Origin: Xylophilus sp. Leaf220
Lineage (GTDB): Bacteria; Pseudomonadota; Gammaproteobacteria; Burkholderiales; Burkholderiaceae_C
NCBI RefSeq assembly: GCF_001421705.1
Contig: NZ_LMKO01000003.1
Span: 45,591-109,590, forward strand
Direction: 5' to 3'
DNA length: 64,000 bases
Part shown: positions 1 through 7,384 of the stretch, piece after piece
Layout: each line of letters begins with the position of its first letter
How positions within the stretch are numbered: position 1 is the stretch's first letter
Position numbers and translations under genes: made by a program
The notes under the pieces: model-generated
Told to the model about the DNA's origin: nothing
Database searches by the model: none
Seen by the model: the letters and a program-made list of their open reading frames with translations, nothing else

Positions 1-1
1 C

Positions 2-349
2 CTGCTGCTGCCGACGATCGGCGGCATCGCCGGCATGGCCGCCTGCTGCGCCCTGCTGGGCGTCGGCCAGGCGACGCAGTCGTCGCCGCAGATCGCCCTG
101 GTCACCGAGGTGTTCGAGGAATCCGCCACCGGCCCCGGCAGCGCGACGCCCGAGCAGGCGCTGGCCGCCTTCCGGTTGATCGAGCGGATCGGCAGCATCG
201 CCGCGCCGTTCGCGACCGCGCTCGCGATCGCCTTGCTGGGCCTGTCGGGCGCGGTGGCCGCGGTCGGGGTCCTGCTGGCGGTGGCCGCCGCCGGCGTTTG
301 GCTGGGCCTGCGCGCCGGGCCCGCGGCACCGGCCCTGCGCACCCGCTGA
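2..349 (+). CDS. C-terminal fragment of a multi-pass membrane protein, MFS-like
   Basis: The reading frame is open from the left edge, so the gene starts outside the window and only about 115 residues are visible. The fragment has an Ala/Leu/Gly-rich hydrophobic segment, a hydrophilic loop (around EVFEESATGPGSATPEQ), an amphipathic stretch FRLIERIGSIAAPF, then two closely spaced hydrophobic helices and a short basic tail. The pattern 'F/R-LIER-GS-x-x-x-PF' followed by two helices resembles the last two transmembrane segments of major facilitator proteins. That assignment is an inference from the tail alone. It ends 24 bp before a periplasmic binding protein, which is followed by a STAS protein in the same direction. 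The three may form a sensory operon rather than a transporter. Confidence 0.5.
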   Translation: MLLPTIGGIAGMAACCALLGVGQATQSSPQIALVTEVFEESATGPGSATPEQALAAFRLIERIGSIAAPFATALAIALLGLSGAVAAVGVLLAVAAAGVWLGLRAGPAAPALRTR

Positions 350-373
350 AACCGCCGTTTGAGGAATTCGACC

Positions 374-1477
374 ATGCAACTATCGTCCGTCTCCCTTCGC
401 CTCGCCCGTGTCGGCCAGGCCGCCGCGGTGTCCCTGGCCTTCGCGTGCGCAGGCCTGCCGGCCGCCTTCGCCCAGACCGCCGCGCCCGATCCCGGCGCCA
501 GCCTGGCCGCCGCGCAGGCCGCGGGCACCGTCACCGTCGCGATGGTGCTGCCGCGCGACGAGCAGAACATCGAGGCGGGCTTCAAGAGCTACCTGCAGCG
601 CAGTGGCCTGTCGGTGCGCTACGTGCCGATCCGCGCCACCGGCCGTGCCGAAGACGCGGCCGCGCTGCGCAAGCAGGTGCGCGACGCCAAGCCCCAGCTG
701 ATCTACGTCTGGGGCACCCCCACGGCGCTGGCCCTCGCGGGCAAGGCCGAGTCGCCGCCGGCCGATGCGATCCGCGACATCCCCATCGTCTTCACCGAGG
801 TCACCGACCCGGTGGGCGCCGGCCTGCTGCGCACCCTCGACAAGCACGGCGGCAACGTGACCGGCGTGAGCCACGTGGCGCCGGTGCCGGTGCAGCTCAA
901 CGCGATCCGGGCATACCGTCCGTTCACCCGGCTCGGCTACCTGCACAACCCGGCCGAGCCCAATTCGGCCCTGGTGCGCGAGCGGCTGCGGGAGCTGGCC
1001 AAGGCGCAGGATTTCGAACTGGTCAACGCCGACATCCCGCTCGCCGCCAACGGCCAGCCCGACGCCGAGGCGCTGCCGGGCTTGATCCGCGGCATCGCGG
1101 AGCGCAAGGCCGATTTCCTCTACATCGGCCCCAGCACCTTCCTCGCCTTCACCCACCGCGATCTCGTCACCCAGGCGGCGCTCGACGCTCGGCTGCCCAC
1201 CTTCTGCGCGACCGAGAGCATCGTGCGCCAGGCGCGCTGCATGTTCGGCCTGTTCTCCAACGGCGCCAACATCGGCCGCTTCGCCGCGGCCAAGGCGCTG
1301 CAGATCCTGGTGGAGCACAAGCCGGTCGAGCAGGTGCCGGCGTCGACGCTGCAGCGTTTCTCCTTGCTGGTCAACATGAACACCGCCCAGCAACTCGACC
1401 TGTACCCGCCGCTGCTGCTGCTCAACGTGGCCGAGGTGATCGGCGTGCCCGCCACTGCCGCGGTGACGGCGAAGTAG
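374..1477 (+). CDS. ABC-type periplasmic substrate-binding protein (ABC_sub_bind family), orphan
   Basis: This 367-residue protein begins with an n-region containing Arg and a hydrophobic stretch ending AFA-QTAA, a typical Sec signal peptide, so it should be periplasmic. The mature part reads like the PF04392-type binding proteins: PRDEQNIEAGFKSYLQRS, LIYVWGTPTALALAGK, IPIVFTEVTDPVGAGL and a late FCATESIVRQARCMFGLFSNG segment. I chose ATG 374 because GAGGAA lies 7 bases upstream; a TTG 15 bases earlier keeps the frame but has no such site. No ATPase or permease gene is visible beside it. It is flanked by a membrane protein tail and a STAS-domain gene, so it may feed a signal to a membrane receptor instead of delivering a nutrient. 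The ligand cannot be read from sequence. Confidence 0.8.
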   Translation: MQLSSVSLRLARVGQAAAVSLAFACAGLPAAFAQTAAPDPGASLAAAQAAGTVTVAMVLPRDEQNIEAGFKSYLQRSGLSVRYVPIRATGRAEDAAALRKQVRDAKPQLIYVWGTPTALALAGKAESPPADAIRDIPIVFTEVTDPVGAGLLRTLDKHGGNVTGVSHVAPVPVQLNAIRAYRPFTRLGYLHNPAEPNSALVRERLRELAKAQDFELVNADIPLAANGQPDAEALPGLIRGIAERKADFLYIGPSTFLAFTHRDLVTQAALDARLPTFCATESIVRQARCMFGLFSNGANIGRFAAAKALQILVEHKPVEQVPASTLQRFSLLVNMNTAQQLDLYPPLLLLNVAEVIGVPATAAVTAK

Positions 1478-1570
1478 AGCATCGCGCCCGGCGGTGCCCA
1501 TGCAGAGCCAACCTTACAATCCCGCGCGGCGGTGCATCCCGACGCGCCGCAACCCCGAAAGACCCGCGCC

Positions 1571-1903
1571 ATGAATCTCGAATTGGAAACCCGCAACGAC
1601 GTTCTGATCCTGCGACTGACCGGCCGGCTCGACAGCAGCAGTTCGCCCGAACTGGAGCGCATGGTCAACGAGCAGCTGGGTGCCGGCACCCAGCGCCTGG
1701 TGTTCGACTTCTCCGCCCTCGACTACATCAGCTCCGCCGGACTGCGGGTGATCCTGCTGGCAGGCAAGAAGCTGCGGGCCAGCAAGGGCAAGCTGGTGCT
1801 CGTCGGCCTGCGCGACATGGTGCGCGAGGTGTTCGAGATGAGCGGCTTCCTCACCCTGTTCGCCGTGGCCGATACGGTCGACGAGGGACTGGCGAAGGTG
1901 TGA
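1571..1903 (+). CDS. STAS-domain anti-sigma factor antagonist
   Basis: This 110-residue protein is a stand-alone STAS domain of the SpoIIAA/RsbV type. It opens with MNLELETRNDVLILRLTGRL and carries the diagnostic DYISSAGLR loop at residues 51-59. The serines at 54/55 are where partner-switching kinases phosphorylate this family. Such proteins bind an anti-sigma factor or kinase in the cytoplasm and release a regulator when dephosphorylated. No partner kinase or SpoIIE phosphatase is visible in the window; the membrane protein cut off at the left edge could be one. ATG 1571 fits family length; an in-frame GTG at 1532 would only add a non-conserved leader. A TTACAAT at about 1512-1518, in the gap after the binding-protein gene, could be an internal promoter, but this is weak. 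Confidence 0.88.
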   Translation: MNLELETRNDVLILRLTGRLDSSSSPELERMVNEQLGAGTQRLVFDFSALDYISSAGLRVILLAGKKLRASKGKLVLVGLRDMVREVFEMSGFLTLFAVADTVDEGLAKV

Positions 1904-2226
1904 CGGGCGACCGAACGGATTCGGCATCGAACGGGCCTGCAGCCGGCGTCCTGTGCCGACATGGCGCTATATAATTAATAGCAGACTCGGCGGCGGAATC
2001 TCCCGTGTCGAGCCGCTTCGGTCTTTCGCCTGGGCCATGAATCCGTCAGACGGCAGGTCGTTCGACCACCACTGCCGTGCCGCGCATTCGATGGTTCGCA
2101 TGCATCGCGCGGCCGGCATCCCGGCCCCGCGGTAAAGGGCCGACACAGGCCCCGCATCGGCGCACTTTTAAAATGCAGCTGGAGCCGCCCTGCGGCACCT
2201 CCTTTCACCACAACGATAGAGTAAAC
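1904..2226. other. Intergenic region, 323 bp, with one palindromic repeat
   Basis: No credible gene lies here. The left part holds a copy of the GC-stem/AT-stem repeat (1942-1982). The right part is the leader of the HU-like gene and includes CACTTTTAAAATGCAG near 2163-2178, an AT-rich palindromic TTTTAAAA that could belong to a promoter. No confident -35/-10 pair can be named. Confidence 0.6.
1942..1982 (+). repeat. GC-stem/AT-stem palindromic repeat, copy 1
   Basis: The AT core GCTAT-N7-ATAGC occupies 1966-1982 with perfect 5-bp arms. It is preceded by an imperfect GC stem, GCCGGC...GCCGAC, at about 1943-1959. Bases 1951-1970 match 17 of 20 positions of the copy at 42706-42725, so the homology extends beyond the core. 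Confidence 0.7.
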
Positions 2227-2739
2227 ATGGCAACTGCAAAAAAGACGACTCCCGCAACCTCGGCCCGCGCCAAGACCTCGGCTGCTGCCGCGCCCGCCAA
2301 GAAGGCCGCCGCACCGGCGAAGAAGGCCGCTGCAGCGCCTGCTGCCGCCAAGAAGGCCACGGCCAAGGCTCCGGCCGCGCGCAAGGCCGCTGCGCCTGCG
2401 GCCGCGAAGGCACCGGTGGCGATCAAGCCGGTCAAGGAAGTCTTCACCAAGAGCGCGCTCGCGCTGCACCTGGCCGAGCAGTCGGGCGTCGAGGCCAAGG
2501 CGGTCAAGGCCGTGATGGCGGCGCTGGAGTCGGCGATCCTGGGCTCGGTGCACAAGCGCGGCCAGGGCGAGTTCACCCTGCCGGGCCTGCTGAAGATCGG
2601 CGTGCAGAAGGTCGACGCCAAGAAGAAGCGTTTCGGCAAGGACCCGTTCTCCGGCGAAGAGCGCTGGTTCCCGGCCAAGCCCGCATCGGTGCGCATCAAG
2701 GCACGTGCCTTGAAGAAGCTGAAGGACGCGGCGCTCTGA
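2227..2739 (+). CDS. HU-family DNA-binding protein with long Lys/Ala/Pro-rich N-terminal tail
   Basis: This 170-residue nucleoid protein has two parts. Residues 1 to about 67 are almost entirely Ala, Lys, Pro and Thr, with AAPAKKAAAPAKKAAAAP-like repeats that resemble eukaryotic histone H1 tails. From about residue 70 (VFTKSALALHLAEQSGVEAK) to the end it is an HU/IHF-type fold, including the HKRGQGEFTLPGLLKIG beta-hairpin region and a basic C-terminus. HU proteins bend and compact DNA; the tail should add non-specific DNA binding. ATG 2227 follows the leader ACGATAGAGTAAAC. An 18-bp perfect terminator stem lies 24 bp after the stop. Tailed HU proteins of this kind are known in Burkholderiales; ordinary HU is about 90 residues. 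Confidence 0.9.
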   Translation: MATAKKTTPATSARAKTSAAAAPAKKAAAPAKKAAAAPAAAKKATAKAPAARKAAAPAAAKAPVAIKPVKEVFTKSALALHLAEQSGVEAKAVKAVMAALESAILGSVHKRGQGEFTLPGLLKIGVQKVDAKKKRFGKDPFSGEERWFPAKPASVRIKARALKKLKDAAL

Positions 2740-2763
2740 TCCCGCTGCGCTGAGTCTTCACCC

Positions 2764-2808
2764 CGAACGCCGTGCCTGCGACTGTCGCAGGCACGGCGTT
2801 CGCGTTTT
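2764..2808 (+). terminator. Intrinsic terminator of the HU-like gene
   Basis: A perfect 18-bp stem (2764-2781 pairing with 2785-2802) has a 3-base loop CTG and is followed by CGTTTTCG. It lies between the convergent HU-like gene and nhaR. The T-run is only on the plus-strand side, so it mainly serves the HU-like gene. Confidence 0.85.
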
Positions 2809-2810
2809 CG

Positions 2811-3707
2811 TCAGCGGCGCAGGAACTTGCCGCGCGCGGCCTGGGTGATCGCCACCACGCACGGATGGGTGATGCGCCGCTCGACCGAGATCGCGAAGAA
2901 CTCCTCCTGCAACTCCTGGGTGCGGCCGACCACCTCCACGCCGTACTGCGCGCAGGTTTCCTCTTCCAGCACCGTCGGCGTCATGAACACGCCGCGGCCT
3001 TCGCCGCCGAAGGCTTTCAGCAGGGCCGCGTCGTCGAACTCGCCGATCAGCCGGGGCCGCAGGCCGTGCTCGGCCAGCCACAGGTCGAGCCGCTGGCGCA
3101 CCGCCGACGATGCGCCCTGGATCAGCATCGGCGCGTCGTCCAGGCACTGCGGGAACACGCCGCGTAGCGTGCGCCTCAGCGGCTTGGCCGCGAAGAAGCT
3201 CATGGTGGTGGTGCCCAGCGTGTGGTTGAAGGCCTTGACGCTGGTCTGCCTGCCCATCGCCTCGTCGGCGATCACCAAGTCGATCTTCTGCACCGAGAGC
3301 TGGCCGAGCAGGTCGCGGAAGTGTCCCTCGTGGCAGATCAGCCGCACCGGCTGGCCGATGCCCAGTGCCGGCTCCAGCAGCTTGTAGGCGATCGATTTCG
3401 GCACCGCGTCGGCGATGCCCACCCGGAAGTCCAGGCCCCGTTGCGGATCGCCGCGGGATCCCAGGGCCGTCTCCAGCTCGGCGCCCAGCGCGAAGATACG
3501 GTCGGCATAGCTCAGGGCGGTGTGGCCCTGCGGCGTCAGCTCCACGCCGCGGCCGCTCTTCTGGAACAGCGCGCAGCCCAGCCGGTCTTCCAGCAGCTTG
3601 ATCTGGCCCGACAGCGTCTGCGGCGTGACGTGCAGTTGCTCGCTGGCGCGCACGATGCCGCCGGCCTTGGCCGCGGCCCAGAAGTAATGCAGGTGCTTGA
3701 AGTTCAT
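2811..3707 (-). CDS. nhaR: LysR-family transcriptional regulator NhaR
   Basis: This 298-residue regulator starts with MNFKHLHYFWAAAKAGGIVR and a winged helix-turn-helix (VTPQTLSGQIKLLEDRLG). It matches NhaR more closely than generic LysR proteins: the HYFW start, SGRGVELTPQG, and the effector-domain block GEFDDAALLKAFGGEGRGVF. NhaR activates the sodium/proton antiporter gene nhaA in response to sodium and pH in enterobacteria. No antiporter gene is in this window, so its target here is unknown. It is divergent from the BI-1/YccA gene, with 161 bp between them that contains the palindrome GTCGAA-AA-TTCGAC, a candidate operator. ATG 3707 gives the normal family length. Confidence 0.88.
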   Translation of the reverse strand: MNFKHLHYFWAAAKAGGIVRASEQLHVTPQTLSGQIKLLEDRLGCALFQKSGRGVELTPQGHTALSYADRIFALGAELETALGSRGDPQRGLDFRVGIADAVPKSIAYKLLEPALGIGQPVRLICHEGHFRDLLGQLSVQKIDLVIADEAMGRQTSVKAFNHTLGTTTMSFFAAKPLRRTLRGVFPQCLDDAPMLIQGASSAVRQRLDLWLAEHGLRPRLIGEFDDAALLKAFGGEGRGVFMTPTVLEEETCAQYGVEVVGRTQELQEEFFAISVERRITHPCVVAITQAARGKFLRR

Positions 3708-3761
3708 GCGGTTTCTGTCGGACGGTAGGCCGCAATAGTACGGATAAACCGATGGGAGGGT

Positions 3762-3775
3762 GTCGAAAATTCGAC
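3762..3775. promoter_or_regulatory. Palindrome between nhaR and the yccA-like gene, candidate operator
   Basis: GTCGAA-AA-TTCGAC has perfect 6-bp arms with a 2-bp spacer and lies between two divergent start codons. Its symmetry fits a dimeric LysR regulator, which often controls the divergent neighbour, but nothing else links it to NhaR. Confidence 0.35.
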
Positions 3776-3868
3776 TTTTACCGAAGTCTCCGCAGGGCTA
3801 CAGTGGTGACAAGCCGCGATCCCCTCCGGGTGCGACCCGCGGCGCTCACCACCCACCAAGGAATCGTC

Positions 3869-4564
3869 ATGAACCAGAATTTTCCGGTCTACGGCACACC
3901 GCAGTCGACCGATTCGACCACCGTGCAGCGCAACCAGGTGCTGCGCAACACCTACTGGCTGCTCGCCCTGTCGATGCTGCCCACCGTACTGGGCGCCTGG
4001 ATCGGCGTCGAGACGGGCATCGCCCGCGCGATGTCGCCCGGCGTCGGGATGGTGGTGTTTCTGGCCGGTGCGTTTGGCTTCATGTTCGCGATCGAGAAGA
4101 CCAAGAACTCGGCCGCCGGCGTGCCGGTGCTGCTGGCCTTCACCTTCTTCATGGGCGTGATGCTGTCGCGCATGGTCGGCACCGTGCTGGGCCTGGCCAA
4201 CGGCGCAGGCCTGGTGATGACGGCCTTCGCCGGCACCGGCGCGATCTTCCTCGGCATGGCGACGCTGTCGTCGGTGATCAAGCGCGACCTGTCCTCGATG
4301 GGCAAGTGGCTCTTCATCGGCGCGATCATGCTGCTGGTGGCGGGCATCGCCAACTTCTTCCTGCAGTCGAGCGCGCTGATGATCACGCTGGCGGTGCTGG
4401 CGATCGGCATCTTCTCGGCCTTCATCCTGTACGACCTGAAGCGCGTGCAGGACGGCCACGAGACCAACTACATCACCGCGACCCTCGGCGTGTACCTGAG
4501 CCTCTACAACGTGTTCCAGTCGCTCCTGATGCTGCTCGGCATCGGCGGAGGCCGCGAAGAATGA
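3869..4564 (+). CDS. yccA: Bax inhibitor-1/YccA family inner-membrane protein
   Basis: This 231-residue protein has seven hydrophobic segments between about residues 25 and 225. Its N-terminus is soluble (VQRNQVLRNTYWLLALSM), and the C-terminal part includes AFILYDLKRVQDGHETNYI and the LYNVFQSLLMLLG end typical of bacterial BI-1 proteins. The family forms a calcium-leak-type membrane channel fold; E. coli YccA modulates the FtsH protease. AAGGAA lies just upstream of ATG 3869. The stop overlaps the next start as ATGA (4561-4564), so the two genes are probably translationally coupled. It is divergent from nhaR. Confidence 0.85.
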   Translation: MNQNFPVYGTPQSTDSTTVQRNQVLRNTYWLLALSMLPTVLGAWIGVETGIARAMSPGVGMVVFLAGAFGFMFAIEKTKNSAAGVPVLLAFTFFMGVMLSRMVGTVLGLANGAGLVMTAFAGTGAIFLGMATLSSVIKRDLSSMGKWLFIGAIMLLVAGIANFFLQSSALMITLAVLAIGIFSAFILYDLKRVQDGHETNYITATLGVYLSLYNVFQSLLMLLGIGGGREE

Positions 4565-5532
4565 GCCTCGCACCGCAGGACACCCGGAGCATCGTGACGA
4601 TCAGCCTGCTGGCGGCCTTCGCCGACGGCGGCAAGCACGAGCGGGAGCGCGAGGAGATCAAGCGCATCGCCGAGGGCCTCTCGGCCGCCGACGGCATCCA
4701 CCTGCCGACGCTCTACCAGGACGTGCTGATGAAGCGCGTGGCCCTGGCCGACGTGGCCGGCCGGCTGCAGAGCCAGGAGGCCAGGCAGCTGGCCTACGAG
4801 ATGGCCGTCTGCGTCTGCGATGCCGACGGCACCCAGTCGGCGGCCGAAGTCGCCTTCCTCGGCACGCTGCGGCAGACGCTCGGCCTGGATGCGGAAACCG
4901 CCGGCCGCTTCGACGCCGACGCGCAGGCCCTGGCCGCGGTGCCGCTGGCGCCGGCGGCCTCTGCTGCCGGTGCTGCGGCCGCCAGTGCCGCCACGCCGAT
5001 CACCACCATCCCGGCCGACGGCGCGGAGCTCGACAAGTCGATCCTCAACGCCGCCATCCTCAACGGCGCGCTGGAACTGCTGCCCGAGACGCTCTCGACC
5101 ATGGCCATCATCCCGCTGCAGATGAAGCTGGTCTACCGCATCGGCCAGGCCCACGGCTACCAGCTCGACAGCGGCCATGTGAAGGATTTCCTGGCGACGG
5201 TGGGCGTGGGGCTCACCTCCCAGTACCTGGAGCAGGCCGGCCGCAAGCTGCTGGGCGGGCTGCTCGGCAAGGTGGGCGGCGGGCTGCTGCGCGGCGTGGG
5301 CAACCAGGCCGTCAGCTCGGGCATGAGCTTCGCCAGCACCTATGCGCTGGGGCATGTGGCCAAGCGCTACTACGCCGGCGGCCGGACGCTGTCGACGCAG
5401 ATGCTGAAGGACGCCTACGCCAGCGTCACCCAGGAAGCGCAGGGCCTGCAGACCCGCTACCTGCCGCAAATCCAGGAGCGTGCCCGCACGCTGGATGCCG
5501 GCAAGGTGCTGTCGATGGTGCGCGCGGCCTAG
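4561..5532 (+). CDS. TerB-like protein with a C-terminal DUF697-like region
   Basis: This 323-residue protein has no signal peptide. Residues 5 to about 120 form a helical TerB-like domain (AAFADGGKHEREREEIKRIA, CVCDADGTQSAAEVAFL), a fold associated with metal binding and tellurite-resistance proteins. An Ala/Pro linker follows. The C-terminal part, from about residue 155 (SILNAAILNGALELLPETL), has IIPLQMKLVYRIG and glycine-rich amphipathic helices, as in DUF697/YcjF-type membrane-associated proteins. Coupling to the YccA-like gene by ATGA suggests a shared membrane-stress role, which is an inference. A 46-bp perfect palindrome follows the stop. Confidence 0.7.
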   Translation: MSLAPQDTRSIVTISLLAAFADGGKHEREREEIKRIAEGLSAADGIHLPTLYQDVLMKRVALADVAGRLQSQEARQLAYEMAVCVCDADGTQSAAEVAFLGTLRQTLGLDAETAGRFDADAQALAAVPLAPAASAAGAAAASAATPITTIPADGAELDKSILNAAILNGALELLPETLSTMAIIPLQMKLVYRIGQAHGYQLDSGHVKDFLATVGVGLTSQYLEQAGRKLLGGLLGKVGGGLLRGVGNQAVSSGMSFASTYALGHVAKRYYAGGRTLSTQMLKDAYASVTQEAQGLQTRYLPQIQERARTLDAGKVLSMVRAA

Positions 5533-5542
5533 TCGTCAGCGC

Positions 5543-5588
5543 CCAAGCAAAAGGCCGCCGGGGCATGCCCCGGCGGCCTTTTGCTTGG
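5543..5588. terminator. Bidirectional terminator, 46-bp perfect palindrome
   Basis: Bases 5543-5565 are the exact reverse complement of 5566-5588, centred on GCATGC. The stem has GCCGCCGGGG at its heart and AAAA/TTTT near its base on both sides, so it can end transcription from the TerB-like gene and from the kbp gene that converge on it. Confidence 0.88.
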
Positions 5589-5623
5589 CGCGAAGGCTGC
5601 GGCCCTTCGGAGGGCCGCCGGCC

Positions 5624-6115
5624 TCACAGCGCCGGAATCCGCAGCTTCTGGCCGGGATAGATCTTGTCCGGGTCGCTCAGCATCGGCTTGTTGGCCTCGA
5701 AGATCTTCGGGTACTTGTTGGCGTCGCCGTAGTACTTCTTGGCGATGGCCGACAGGGTGTCGCCCTTGACCACGTCGTGGTACTGCGAGTCGGGCGCGGC
5801 GGCGGCCACGGTGAGCTGGTTGTCCACCTGGGTGACGCTGCTGACGTTGCCGGCGGCCAGGGCGGCCTTCTCGCTGGCCTCCTGCGTCGGGGCCTGGCCG
5901 GCCAGGGTGACCTTGGTTGCGGCGCCGTCGTAGGTGACCGTCAGGCCGGTGATGCCCAGCTTCTGCGTCTCGATGTACGTCTTGATCGCGGCGCCGGCCT
6001 TGGCGTTGAGGTCGTCGGTCGAAGGGGCGGCCGTGGTGGTGGCGGCCGGCGTCGCCGCGTTGGCGTGGCCGAAGAGCTTTTCGCCTGCGTCCTTGATGAA
6101 GCTGATGAGACCCAT
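5624..6115 (-). CDS. kbp: LysM/BON-domain potassium-binding protein Kbp (YgaU)
   Basis: This 163-residue cytosolic protein starts MGLISFIKDAGEKLFGHANA, nearly the same opening as E. coli Kbp. A BON domain spans about residues 40-105 (KVTLAGQAPTQEASEKAALA, GNVSSVTQVDNQL). A LysM domain spans about 112-161 (HDVVKGDTLSAIAKKYYGDA, IFEANKPMLSDPDKIYPGQ). The family binds K+ and supports growth under high potassium. The main difference from E. coli is an Ala/Thr-rich insert after residue 18. It ends against the palindromic terminator at 5543-5588 and shows no operon partner; the kinase gene starts well upstream. Confidence 0.9.
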   Translation of the reverse strand: MGLISFIKDAGEKLFGHANAATPAATTTAAPSTDDLNAKAGAAIKTYIETQKLGITGLTVTYDGAATKVTLAGQAPTQEASEKAALAAGNVSSVTQVDNQLTVAAAAPDSQYHDVVKGDTLSAIAKKYYGDANKYPKIFEANKPMLSDPDKIYPGQKLRIPAL

Positions 6116-6212
6116 GTGTTTTTCCTTCTGTGCGGTGGTGGTTGCGGAAGCGGACCAATCTAGCCCCGCCGGCGGGCCGACCTGTCAGCGGTTGTCACCC
6201 GCGGGAGCAGGA

Positions 6213-7289
6213 TCAGACGGACAGCGGGTCTTCCGCCATCGCCTCCACCTGCTCCTCCAGCATCCGCACTTGGCCGCGCCAGTAGTCGCTGCTGCCGAAC
6301 CAGGGGAAGTTGATCGCGAAGATCGGGTCGTCCCAGCGGCGGGCCAGCCAGGCGCTGTAGTGCAGCAGGCGCAGGGTGCGCAGCGGCTCGATCAGCGCCA
6401 GCTCGCGGCGGTCGAAGCGGCGCACCTCCTCGTAGCCGTCGACCAGGGCCGACAGCTGCCGGGTGCGCTGGCCGCGGTCGCCCGACAGCAGCATCCACAG
6501 GTCCTGCACCGCCGGCCCGGTCCTGGCGTCGTCCAGGTCGACGAAGTGCGGCCCGCCGCCGGCCTGGTCCGACGGGGTCCAGAGGATGTTGCCCGGGTGG
6601 CAGTCGCCGTGCAGCCGGATCGCGGCCATCGGCAGCGGGCCCTCCGGCGGTCCGTCCGAGTAGGCGTCTTCTTCATCGTCGGAAGTGGCCGGGGCCAGCG
6701 CGGATAGCCGGCTGCTAGCTATTGAATTTATAGCAATCTCGACCGCGCGGTCCCAATCGCCCCGTACGTCCAGCGGAATGAAATCGTGCGATTGCAGCCA
6801 GGCCCGGGGTTCGGTCGCGAAGGTTTGCAGGTCGAGCGCCGGCCGGTGGACGAAGGGCCGCGCCGAGCCGACGGTGTGCAGCCGGGCGATGAACCGGCCG
6901 ATCCACTCCAGCACGTCGAAATCGTCCAGCTCCGGCGGCCGGCCGCCGCGGTTGGGGCTGACGCTGAAGACGAAGCCCGCATGGTGGTGGAGGGTGGTGC
7001 CGGCGGCCACCAGCGGCGCCACCACCGGCACCTCGGCCGCCACCAGTTCGGCGGCGAAGGCATGCTCTTCGGCGATCTGCGCATCGCTCCAGCGGCCGGG
7101 CCGGTAGAACTTGGCGACGACCAGGCTGCCGTCTTCCAGACGCACCTGGTAGACCCGGTTCTCGTAGGAGGAGAGGGCGGTCAGCCGGCCGTCGCCGTAG
7201 AAGCCGACCGAGGCCAGGGCATCGAGCACCACGTCGGGCTGCAGGGTTTCGAAGGGGTGTCGGGCGCTGTCGGGAGTGTCTGCTTGCAT
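6213..7289 (-). CDS. srkA: Stress-response serine/threonine kinase, SrkA/YihE type, containing an in-frame repeat
   Basis: This 358-residue protein has an aminoglycoside-phosphotransferase/RIO-like kinase fold. It begins HPFETLQPDVVLDALASVGF, with SSYENRVYQV and a P-loop-like region. The catalytic loop is RLHGDCHPGNILW and the metal-binding segment is HFVDLDDARTGPAVQDLW. SrkA kinases protect against programmed death and oxidative stress. Just before the catalytic loop there is a segment not expected in the family, IAINSIASSRLSALAPAT, followed by an acidic run DDEEDAYSDGPPEG. Its DNA is a copy of the dispersed palindromic repeat (6686-6734), kept in frame. I chose ATG 7289; an upstream in-frame Met is less like the family. 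The gene lies downstream of ohr, whose terminator (7309-7333) separates them. Confidence 0.87.
   Translation of the reverse strand: MQADTPDSARHPFETLQPDVVLDALASVGFYGDGRLTALSSYENRVYQVRLEDGSLVVAKFYRPGRWSDAQIAEEHAFAAELVAAEVPVVAPLVAAGTTLHHHAGFVFSVSPNRGGRPPELDDFDVLEWIGRFIARLHTVGSARPFVHRPALDLQTFATEPRAWLQSHDFIPLDVRGDWDRAVEIAINSIASSRLSALAPATSDDEEDAYSDGPPEGPLPMAAIRLHGDCHPGNILWTPSDQAGGGPHFVDLDDARTGPAVQDLWMLLSGDRGQRTRQLSALVDGYEEVRRFDRRELALIEPLRTLRLLHYSAWLARRWDDPIFAINFPWFGSSDYWRGQVRMLEEQVEAMAEDPLSV
6686..6734 (+). repeat. GC-stem/AT-stem palindromic repeat inside a coding sequence, copy 2
   Basis: The AT core GCTAT-TGAATTT-ATAGC (6718-6734) is perfect. It is preceded by GGCCGG...CCGGCT around 6687-6713, a degenerate GC stem. 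The whole element lies inside the SrkA-type kinase gene and is translated, from the minus strand, as roughly 16 residues without a stop codon. Confidence 0.75.
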
Positions 7290-7308
7290 GCGTGCATTGT
7301 GCGCATGC

Positions 7309-7333
7309 AAAAAAGCCGGCACGGGGCCGGCTT
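7309..7333 (-). terminator. Intrinsic terminator of ohr
   Basis: On the minus strand, an AAGCCGGC...GCCGGCTT stem (8 bp, 5-base loop) runs into TTTTTT. It follows the ohr stop by about 50 bp. The stem sequence GCCGGCACGGGGCCGGC also occurs exactly at 19913-19929. Confidence 0.8.
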
Positions 7334-7384
7334 CGTTAGGGGGGCGCCTGGAAGCGCCTGCCGGACGGGCCCGGCGCAGGTGCG

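Noticed and set aside
298..1974. A 558-codon plus-strand frame across the binding-protein and STAS genes.
   Set aside because: It is in a different frame from both genes and is Arg/Ala/Pro-rich shadow sequence.
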